A DNA stretch of 64,000 nucleotides from Prostheceraeus crozeri (taxonomy: Eukaryota; Platyhelminthes; Polycladida; Euryleptidae). The translations under genes were made by a program, and so were the position numbers. The notes beneath the pieces were generated by a model. It was not told the DNA's origin. It ran no database searches and worked only from the letters and a program-made list of their open reading frames with translations. Below are positions 55,269-64,000 of this stretch, in pieces (the first letter of the stretch is position 1; each line of letters opens with the position of its first letter). The stretch is from assembly GCA_907163375.1 (NCBI GenBank), contig CAJQUW010016962.1, positions 232,726 through 296,725 of the forward strand, written 5' to 3'.

Positions 55269-58200
55269 CCTTGCAAATGCATGCTGTTCACCAAGTTTTC
55301 AATACAGTTAATGATGAAATTGAAATCCGTCAACTGTTTTGTGAGCGAATTTTGTGATAGTTCTTCTAGAGTTCGAATTTTGTAAGATTTTGAACACAGC
55401 TTTATTAGCAGTTTATTAACAGTACACAATCAATCAATTTCAATAAAAAACCATCAAACACCTTTAGACTTTTGATTTATTTACAGCAAACATTATAAAA
55501 CCGTATAGTAATACAGTCAGTCGTTTACGCAAAGTCTCTGACTTGGAAAAAGGATGTTTTATGTGTTTACTGAGAAGGCTGAGCGACACCTGAAGGATTG
55601 TAAGTATCGTTCAGCTGCACGCAAACATAATTGTTTATTAAAATTATCTTCATTGATATCGGTATAACCAGACAAGCTAAACATTTCTAAAAGGAGTGCG
55701 CTGGGTCCTTAGGTTCCTGAACGATAAGGATACTTTGAAATGAATGTTTGTTTGAATGCAAAGAATGTGTCATTATATGCATTAATGCATAAAATAGAAA
55801 TAAGTTGTTTTCTAACATTGTTTTCTAGGTAGTCTTCTATTCAACCATTCTCATGTGAAAGAAGAATTTTTTATGCATCTGATGAAATATCGATACTGTC
55901 TGCGATCTTTTGAACACTCAGCATTAATAGCTAAACGCAAGGAATCGATAGTAATCATTTCGTCGAACCAATATGCTCTCATAAAAATCAACGAAGATGT
56001 AGACTACTAGTAGCCAATTTTAGTTATTTGACTTTAAAAATGATGAATAGTCCTAGTTATTTACCCTCAATCTATGAAACTCAACTGCACCAATCAGACT
56101 TCTCGCAATACAAGTTTGAATTAGAGTTTGACAAGCTTTGAAAATTTCTTTAATTCAAATATTTTCTTGAAATTTAGAGAAAATGTGTATATACTTGAAA
56201 TTCTGTGTATATATTGCTAGGTTTCTAGCTTTGTGGTAGACTGCAAAATAATGGTACTTATATTGTCAGACTTATTGCTTTAATATTCAGGTGATCAACC
56301 TTCTTTCGATTCCATCTTGCTTTGTTTTCTTTTTGAATTCTCCATGAAAATGATTCATAACCACACTTCATATCATAAAAACTCACATGAACATCATAAA
56401 GGCTCAGCGATATTTTTGGTACGAAAGCGTGTTGATTTCTAGACCCTCTCCTTCAGTATTCCACTTTAACATCATTAGCTGAAGTAACACTATTCTGATA
56501 ACACATGGGATTCATCCCAAACATATCTTGACTTGATAAAAAAGTAACAATTAAATGATCTCTTCTATGAAATACCATGCAGAATACGCCTACTAAATAT
56601 GCGACGGACAGATTATCGCAACTGATGCTTTTCATAATTACATAGAGGATGCAATGTGGACTTAGATTGGTAGAATCATTTATCAAATTTGGCTGCATAA
56701 TCAGCTAATGAGAAAAATGGCTCAGAATTGATGTGAGATAAAAGGTCGTAGCCTTTAATTATCTAGCCTTTACTGTTGTATCCCGCTTTCAATTTTCGAC
56801 AGAAATTTTGAATAATCAGCGCACATGCTATGCCGTGTATTATTGATCAAAGCTTAAAGTCTCATATCCTGATGATTCAGATTGCTCTATTTCATATCAA
56901 AGCACATTTGACTCTTTGCCGTAAACGTTGCGTAATTTAAAGTGAAAATAGCTCACTTTCAGGCATGAATTCTACATTTTCGACACATAAAGTGTGATCA
57001 TAAGCGTGTTATCAACAGTCATTGCACTTTATCCAAAGTTGTAGTTAGTTGATAGATAACCAATACTGCAGTAGGCATCTTGCCTGACTGCAGGTCAAAC
57101 AATTAAATTTGAAAACTAGAGCGACCAAGCAATGCATCAAGTATGCATGTATAACTATAACTATAAGGCAGCTGTGATTAACAGCGCCAATAAACAAAAA
57201 TACAAATTCTATACGAATTCGGCATAAAGTGCTCGTTCGTCTGATAGTTGTAGCTGATATATCTTGTCGTCAATTAAGTTTTACCCATACAATGTTGAAT
57301 GAATCTCTTGTGGTGTTGAGAATAAAGTTACGTACGTGAGCATGTCCATTTTAGAGAGCAAACATCTCTAGTGCGAAAGTGAAGTGATAGACATTGTATT
57401 GTTAGAACACTTAGGCCTATGTCTATTTTTGTAGCTTTGGTGTTTGAAGTTAATGGCCTTTAACTTCTTTACACATGCCATTGGCGCCTTCCTCCGCAAT
57501 TGATGGAAGAAAATGTCTTCAATCAAAAAACATTTATCTACAAAATAAAGTCCTTATGATCGTTTACCTGAAGGTAATGTAGCATATTACATGTGTTGCA
57601 ACACAAATATTCACAAAAGAATATGCAAAAGTGAGCAAAGTGTTTAAATACTTACTTTTAAACCCTGACATACTCCTCTTGAAAGTGGGTAAATGAGTAA
57701 ATGACAAGATGAATACTTCATTAAATGTTCAATACAGCTGTCTTTGCAGCGAGCAAGAGTATCCTATTTATAGAATACTCAAGTAAGTTTTAACTCTACA
57801 ATTTCATGGTTGAGCAAGCTTTAAGTACAATAATCCAGCGGCATTTCTAAAAAGCATGAATGATGGACATAATGTTACTGATTTATTCAGTGGAATAGCC
57901 CGAAACTAAATGAAACATGTATAAAAAATGATGAATATTGTTAACAATATAATATACAAGGTTTATGTAGGTAATTTTTATACATAATTTTCAAAAAACC
58001 TTTGTGGTATGTTAGGAAAGCTTTCAAAAAAAGAGTGTTTTTCATTAAAATCTTATGTAATTCTAAGTGTATCTTAAAAATTGTCCTAACATTAGGTATT
58101 TTCGAAATTATTAATTCATTTTATCAAATCAATCATACTGCGTGTGTAATGCAAATAAAATACATGTATCGGTACTTGATAATATAATCTGTGCTTGATT

Positions 58201-59223
58201 TCCGATTTTTTGTCACGTTGTTTAATAAAGAAAAATGACAATTAGAAAGATCATCGATTTATCGTCTATGACTACTAGCTTATCATTGATTTTTCAATCA
58301 GCTATCATCATCAAATAAGTCTTGCTTCCGACACATTAGAGCTAATTTAGTCTTCAAAGCAATTTTTATTCAATACAAATTGACGAGTCATTCGTTTTTG
58401 CACTCAATCATCTCACATCCTGATATGTCAAGCTATAATAATTTAGATCAACTTTTGCGTTTTTTGTCAGCGTCTTGGTCACCATTGATAATTTTATTAT
58501 AATCTTAATATTGCAAACTGAAATTAAACACTCGCATGAAAAATTTTGAGAATTGTTGTGGTGGAATGAGAAAATGTGAGTAATTGCATGCAAAGTTATC
58601 TAAGGTGGATGGAAGATGGGCCTAAGTGAGAAATATAACAAAAAATTAAATAAATCATAATCCCCTTTAAACTGCATGTTGTTGTTGCATTGTAGATTTC
58701 CTTGATAAAAAAACTACATGTAGATAAGGTGCACGCACTAGCATTCGAGCTACAAAGTCAAATTTTCATCATACACCACCTTTCCATGTATCCTTTCTTT
58801 CTGATTCTTGCTAACTTTTGCTCGAGAAAGCCGCAAAATCTTGTTGGTGATAATAACTGATTCAGCGGCCTGTAATGACTAATGATAACCTAAGCAGCAT
58901 AGATTGCCGCATTGAAATTTATCTCAAAAGTTTGGCTCGTACTCCATGAGACCCTATCAACGTAATGAAAGATTTCTATTAAACTTCGATGATTCATAAT
59001 TTGAGCAATTGCGGTTATTTATTTGAACCAGCAAAATTGTTCCCGATTTTCAACACTTAACAGAAAATTAGCAAATTTTTCTTCTAACTAACTGATTGAT
59101 GAAAAATGAATAACTTCAACTTGTGGTTTCTCCGAATCTGTAAACGGGGCAACTTCTCACAACAATAGCAAGTTCCTCAACAAATGTTTCAAAATCTCCT
59201 GTCACTTTTCAGTTTCTTTCTGT
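55269..59223. other. No gene recognised
   Basis: About 4 kb of AT-rich sequence with only chance frames under 85 codons, no terminal repeats and no exon signal that I could support. Confidence 0.5.
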
Positions 59224-59606
59224 TTGTTTAAGAAAAGCATTGAGTTGCTCTTTTACTTAAGGAATCAAGACCACCTCGCAGACAGATTTTGCTTGACCAA
59301 TATAATTGATGTGATCACAAATGTGGCCACACAACAAAGAGAATGGTCAACTTTTTATGAACACATCTACTCATGCTGTGTATGGGACAATTGCATCATA
59401 ATGAGTTCTTTGTATTGACATCTGGCAACATGGCATCGTATCTTATTGACAGTATTTCACTTGATCCTTCAAAAGTTATTCACTTACGCTATTCAAACAA
59501 AGGAATTTTGCTAGATCCGGAGCAAACAAGCCATCAGACTGGTATAGAATTTAGAAAAGTATTTCTAGATTTCACAATTATTCTTTGCCATGAATCAATG
59601 ATGTGA
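59224..59606 (+). pseudogene. Possible decayed coding segment, unknown
   Basis: Two overlapping frames (59224-59418 and 59373-59606) look more protein-like than their surroundings: NQDHLADRFCLTNIIDVITN and ATQQREWSTFYEH, then HHNEFFVLTSGNMASYLIDS and DPSKVIHLRYSNKGILLDPE. One frame change near 59375-59415 would link them. An acceptor-like TGTTTGTTTAAG precedes the first. No family comes to mind. It could be a host pseudogene or a piece of a transposon ORF. Confidence 0.3.
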
Positions 59607-59639
59607 AAAAAATCAGTTTTCTCTCCCGAGTAATTTAAT

Positions 59640-60530
59640 GCCACGAAATAATTACGAATAAAAGATATGTACACAGCCGCGACGTTTCGGGTCCAGACCC
59701 TTTCTCAAGGCAAGGCAGCAATAAAATGAAACTGTCTAAACTGTCTCGTTAGATACGCAGTATAGCTCCGGTTGTCTCATGGCGTCTGTTCATTTTAGGA
59801 TGGCACTTATTGATTAATCGCGATTCCACCACGCTTGTTTCAACGGGATCATTTAAGCAGCGAAGAAATTCAACATCAAAATCATCAATCGAACCGTTGA
59901 CAAGACAGGTCTTACTGTGTTCAGACAAAGCACTTAGATCATTTTTATTACGAATACTGAGACTGTGCTCGTTGTATCTAATGTACAATGGTCTAGCAGT
60001 TTTACCTATATATTTATCACCACACTTTCTACAAGAGAATTGATATACAACACACGATGTCTCACAGTTATGATTTTGGGCTAGCTTGTTGCATATTCTA
60101 CAATCATTGTGTTTACTTTTTTGCCTTTTTTCTTCAAAACATTACGCAGTTTTTTGTTGCCCGTACTGACGAGACGGACATTCAACCTATGTTTTCTTAT
60201 TTGGTAATTAATTTTCCGATTAAGACTGTCGCTTATAAACGGTAACTTCAAAATGCTTTTTTTATCATCGTTGATTTTACTAGTTTTATTTTTTTGGGTA
60301 TTTCTGTCAGACACACTCAAATCCTTATTAGTGTATCCATTAAATTTTAAATTTTCTTTACATTTTTTCTCCGATTCCATTTTAATGTTATCAGAGAGCG
60401 TTGAACTACATCGATTACGTGTGTCTATAATGCTCTGCTTTACGAAATTAGTTTTGACGGAGCTCGGTACCCAACTATCTTTTTTCAAAGCATTGCCAGA
60501 CGATATCTCTTTTACATATTTTTTGTGCAT
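59640..60530 (-). mobile_element. Penelope-like element fragment: linker and GIY-YIG endonuclease
   Basis: On minus, the region between reverse transcriptase and endonuclease is seen (LPFISDSLNRKINYQIRKHR, LNVRLVSTGNKKLRNVLKK), then the Cys cluster and the GIY-YIG nuclease (VVYQFSCRKCGDKYIGKTAR, PLYIRYNEH). The 3' tail has the paired motif GACGTTTCGGGTCCAGACCC near 59680, typical of the family. The reverse transcriptase itself is missing, so it is a 5'-truncated fossil with a few breaks. It is distinct from the copy at 37733. Confidence 0.82.
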
Positions 60531-61149
60531 GATTTTCCTATTCTCTAACCAAATACTTAAATCTAATATAGGATACCCAGTCTATCTCCGCGGATAACAA
60601 ATTTTTATCCCAATTTTTATGCGTATCTTTTAAGCGGATATATGCTTGATATCCAACCGATATCTGTTTCGTTGTTTTTTGACGGATATCCGTGCTATCG
60701 GCTGTGCATTCTGGTCTTCCGCCTAACATCCCTTAGCTAACAATGGATATGTAACAATCGCGACTTCAATGTCAGTTTTCCATCCCTACGCTGTCATCTA
60801 GTATTTGATTTCGATATTCGTTGGTTATACATGCGATGCGTGAAGCTATCCGCAAATGATGAACAATCCAAAAACCAACTAATCCTCAGATCGGACATAT
60901 AATAGTAATCTATACAATGCGGGGATCCACTGGCTTCCGGCACAGTTTTTGACTGAAAGCCGAATAACGATTCTCATCTTACCTACTTACACGTACACAC
61001 AACTAAAACATTCATGCAATTCATGCAATAACAGAAAAAACAGACAAAAATAACAGAGATGCCGACAAGCCTCAAGCAACGTAATTTTTAATCCAGTGGA
61101 TACAGCAACGCATCCATGAGGATTCAAAACTACCGACTTTGAGGTATAC
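60531..61149. other. No gene recognised
   Basis: GGATATCCG- and TATCCGC-like words recur between 60575 and 60690, perhaps a small repeat. Otherwise unremarkable. Confidence 0.35.
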
Positions 61150-61325
61150 ATGAAAAATTACTGAAAATACTTGTATTTTTCAACATTAGGAGGCTTGCCA
61201 AATCTGAATGTGAATAGCCTCACAGACAGATTTGCATGCATAGAAAATGATCTGAAGAAACTGCATATAAAAAATTTTCGTCCTATTGCATTGAAATGTG
61301 TTTTTCTTTCATCGTGTCTGACAAC
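61150..61325 (+). repeat. Dispersed repeat, copy 2 (partner 45000-45255)
   Basis: AACATTAGGAGGCTTGCCAA with TCTGAATGTG, and CATCGTGTCTGACA at the end, match the first copy in the same order. Identity is moderate. Confidence 0.6.
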
Positions 61326-61344
61326 CCCCCCCCAGCGCACGAAC

Positions 61345-61655
61345 GCTTGTCGAAAGTTTCGGAAACGAACCTTGAAATGTCCATCACTTAGGCTCGTGCC
61401 CGAACTTTCGATGAGCGCTCAACGAGTGTTCGTGTACGAACGTTCATAATAGTCTTTTTAGAAGCTTTCTTCATTTACAAAGATTTTGACTTGATTCGTT
61501 TAAAAGGTCAATCGGCTGTTAAGTTACTGTCAAACTTAGCTACCAGTTTCTTCAATATATTTGATATTCTGAGCTTGACTATGTATCTAATTATGATGAA
61601 GCACATAGGCCAAACGTTCGACGAGCGCTCGCGTACGAATGCTCAAAATAGTCAG
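61345..61655. repeat. Cluster of CGAACG/GAGCGCTC words
   Basis: Three related blocks lie at about 61338-61362, 61397-61452 and 61617-61650, sharing ACGTTCG, GAGCGCTC, GTACGAA and a trailing (A)ATAGTC. They are much richer in CG than the flanks. The block order suggests inner and outer subterminal repeats of a lost element. Confidence 0.4.
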
Positions 61656-62596
61656 AATCTCATTCTGCGTCTTTGTACTAAATTGATGTATTCTATAGCA
61701 AGTCAGGTTGCAAATTACTATAAAATCAGTATGATTAACCACTCCACCTAATTTGAATCTATTAGTACAAAAACATTTTTCAAAAATGTTATAAACAGAA
61801 CTCTGCCTATATTTGCAGCTCTACATGCATAATTGATATTCAGTACAAAATTGCTCTCCTCCTGGTAATGGCTTTTTATTTTTTACGACAAAGTGTAAGA
61901 GAAAACATATTCAAAATAAAATTTAGTAGATAAAATCTTCAAAATTATATAAATCAATTTAACTTAATGCCATAAAAAATCATACAGCATAGAAATATTG
62001 AAAATTATTTGAACATATCAGAATACCACTTCAGACAAAAAATTATAAGTGCGCTTATCAAGAAACTTTGCTAGCTGCACAATGGTGAAATTATTATAGA
62101 AAAACAGTTGATGCTCAATTATGAAAATGTTGATCAATTTTGCAAGAAATGTGCATGTAGGCCTACATGGTATCTAATTGTTCATCACTGAAAATAAATG
62201 TGAGGCAAAACAACACTTTTGACATCTCGAGGCCTATTATACCGACTATTTTCAAGAGATGACGATTGGAAGAGAAAGTAGCACTGGACAGCATGCAATA
62301 AAAACATATTTAATGACATGTTATCCAGTATTCGGACATCCAAATTCAGACAACTATATAAGTATCCAGTTTTACATCTTCTCCTAATGTATCACTTAAA
62401 AAGGATAGGCAAAAGCCCTCAAGATGTCAAAATTTGTTGTTTTGTCTGCAGTTCTCCGCGAAAATTTTAATGGTCATTCGTCATTTTAATTGATCATCAT
62501 TGGACAAGCAATATACGGTACAACAAGTAGCAAGCTCATTTACAATATCAGGAAGAATAAAAAGGATAGTGTATAGCTGTCTTCGATTACAAATCA
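61656..62596. other. No gene recognised
   Basis: AT-rich 3' flank of the minus-strand gene at 62597-63950. Some of it near 62500-62596 may be that gene's 3' UTR. Confidence 0.4.
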
Positions 62597-63109
62597 TTAG
62601 TTTTCTTTAGAATCAGAATCATCTGAAGTTGACACATTTTAATCACAAGAATCAGAATCATCTGAAGTTGACACATTTTTGTCACTATCTGTCTCGGCAT
62701 CTGCGTTACAAAGTAAGTCAATGTCGGGATGATCTATTATCGAATCATCAACAAGGCCAAGTTCTGGATGCCTTGATCGGAATGTCTTGGACTCTGCTCG
62801 ATTTTTGCAGGATTTTATCACGTTGCAGAGTGAAGAAATTATCTACTCTTGAGATACTCGGGTGACGTGCGCGCTCGTTGTCAATATGGCACGGTACATA
62901 CATGTATTTGGAACGTGGTCCAATAAATGGTATTTCTTACAATGTGTCCTCCCCTGACCAGAAAAATTTTGCCACTTTCGAATCAAACCGTTTACATTTG
63001 CCGTCATGGTCCGGCTGGGAGCAAGTTCACACATGCAGTTGACCAACGCTCTTCTGCGACGAATAACGGTCTTCGAAGACCCAGAAAATTCACGATCCTT
63101 TGCAATCAT
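62597..63109 (-). CDS. Host gene exon(s), DUF4806-like region and acidic Ser/Asp tail
   Basis: The acceptor TTTAATTCCAG ends at 63110, and the exon opens in frame at 63109 (MIAKDREFSGSSKTVIRRRR). The body RALVNCMCELAPSRTMTANV, NGLIRKWQNFSGQGRTHCKK resembles the C-terminal DUF4806 domain of many invertebrate proteins; the match is from memory and weak. This frame stops at 62843. Another frame (62821 down to 62639) gives an acidic tail, HPELGLVDDSIIDHPDIDLL and ETDSDKNVSTSDDSDS, which would need a further splice or reflects a frame change. Phase 0 joining to the exon at 63720-63950 is consistent. Confidence 0.5.
62609..62686 (-). repeat. 39-bp tandem duplication in the acidic tail
   Basis: Units at 62609-62647 and 62648-62686 each encode DKNVSTSDDSDS-like sequence on minus. 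In the second coding unit the Lys codon AAA has become TAA, so the tail stops there instead of at 62597-62599. 39 bp keeps the frame. Confidence 0.8.
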
Positions 63110-63218
63110 CTGGAATTAAATCAAATCTGTTTATCGGATCTGTTCATTTATAAGTGAAACAGCATAATGAATAATAATGCATTGAATAGGCCTTGGTTGT
63201 TCATTTATTTGTTTTCCT

Positions 63219-63406
63219 TTGTTGGGAAACCAAGTAAACAAGATGGTAGTAGTTTCAGTTTCAATACATGTAGGCACCCTACTTTATTAATTTCGGCCTC
63301 CTCTTATGCCATCAACAGAAATACGATGATGGCCAAAGGGGAGGCCGAAATTAATAGAGTATTAAAACTGAAACTATTACCATCTTGTTTACTTGGTTTC
63401 CCAACA
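63219..63406. repeat. Fold-back MITE in an intron
   Basis: Arms TTGTTGGGAAACCAAGTAAA ... GGCCTCC are near-perfect inverted copies of about 80 bp each around a short centre, with an extra ~17 bp in the left arm. Transcribed, it would form a long hairpin. It lies in the 610-bp intron between the exons at 63109 and 63720. A target duplication could not be fixed. Confidence 0.85.
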
Positions 63407-63719
63407 AAAAATTATATAACAATGTAGCACCAAGTTCAACCAAATGTCACCGAAATTACTCAAGCATATTACTATATTGGTAAAATCTAGTTCAATATTC
63501 AAGATAGTAATCTCTAGACAACATTATCCCGCATTTTCTATTTGTATGTATATCTACAGGTAACTTTATACACTGCAGATAAATAAGATAAATTTGTCAT
63601 AGAAAAAGCAGTCAACCGACTAGGATATCGTATTTCACTAGGTACTTACATGCATATGATAGAAATCCCAGGAGAAAAAATAATTTTATATGTCGTCATA
63701 ATAATTTTTATATACTTAC

Positions 63720-63950
63720 GTCGTCAATGCTGGTTAGGACTGGTAAACCCAATGCTGTCATGCACTGCTGGTAATTAGCGTTTTCTCCAATTTCCTTATT
63801 GCTGTTTGCCATACGCTTTATAAATTCGGTGTCAGGATCCTCCTCGACTTCACCAGTTTGTTGTCGGAAGAGGCAGTCGATCTTTGATTCTAAGATATCC
63901 TGTCGGGCAGCCAAACGCTCAAACTGATTGAATATTTCATCCGTTTTTGC
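63720..63950 (-). CDS. Host gene internal exon, helical linker
   Basis: The acceptor TTATCATTTCAG ends at 63951 and a consensus donor GTAAGT starts at 63719, so 231 bp or 77 codons, phase 0 at both ends. It encodes AKTDEIFNQFERLAARQDIL, ESKIDCLFRQQTGEVEEDPD and TALGLPVLTSIDD. The helical first half could be a coiled coil. The LPVLTSIDD end followed by the next exon fits the LP-(V/I)-x-S-x-E/D-D lead-in seen before DUF4806 domains. The 5' exons lie beyond the window. Confidence 0.6.
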
Positions 63951-64000
63951 CTGAAATGATAAATTGATTCGTGACAATACATCGCTGTCATTAAAATCAG

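Noticed and set aside
60081-60597. Plus-strand frames at 60057-60597
   Set aside because: Opposite-strand shadows of the Penelope-like coding region.
1-64000. CRISPR arrays, rRNA, operons, bacterial genes
   Set aside because: None seen; the tandem arrays have no spacer structure and the window is eukaryotic.

Overview
This is a eukaryotic, almost certainly invertebrate animal, nuclear window. It is AT-rich and has very few host exons. About two thirds of what can be named is transposable elements, many nested inside one another. Nothing prokaryotic is present: no operons, rRNA, tRNA or CRISPR. The species cannot be fixed from sequence alone. The mix of Tc1/mariner, hAT, piggyBac, Harbinger, Penelope-like and Transib/RAG-like elements with APE-type LINEs fits a marine or other invertebrate.

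Layout. 1-6130: a candidate host gene on + (first exon at 188-536, last exon at 5758-5845 with a poly(A) signal at 6109), a 101-bp tandem array, and a minus-strand CR1/Jockey-like LINE cut off after its YADD motif. 7002-11679: a 4.7-kb inverted-repeat element with unusual subterminal motif arrays. 12101-15175: a Penelope-like fragment beside a Tc1-like element that holds a second Tc1-like element. 15248-17695: an open frame split by a 2.2-kb hAT-type element that itself carries a 506-bp hAT-type MITE. 17725-18432: a fold-back repeat. 22362-27050: a long minus-strand LINE with PHD, endonuclease, reverse transcriptase and RNase H. 27961-32282: a D41D mariner-like element interrupted by a piggyBac. 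32960-35913: a PIF/Harbinger element with an intact transposase and a damaged Myb partner. 37180-38351: LINE and Penelope-like remnants.

39474-43085 is the highlight. It is a 3.6-kb element with 596-bp near-identical terminal inverted repeats that begin CACGGTG, and it is flanked by a 5-bp GCGGC target duplication. It encodes one ~696-codon protein whose aspartates, CxxC, HxxxxH and glutamate fall where they do in the RAG1/Transib recombinase core. One in-frame stop interrupts it, and there is no RAG2-like gene.

45298-52971: a 7.7-kb hAT-like element broken up by a non-autonomous hAT (46518-48285) and a mariner (49651-51223). 53756-55260: a small ORF, a 46-bp minisatellite and a complete non-autonomous hAT. 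59640-60530: another Penelope-like fragment. 62597-63950: exons of a minus-strand host gene with faint resemblance to DUF4806 proteins, carrying a fold-back repeat in its intron.

The nesting gives a relative order: the Tc1 in the Tc1, the piggyBac in the mariner and the MITE in the hAT are each younger than their host element. In three cases the host reading frame joins cleanly once the insert and one target copy are set aside. Annotation is by eye; element families are named from motifs, terminal repeats and target duplications, without any database search.
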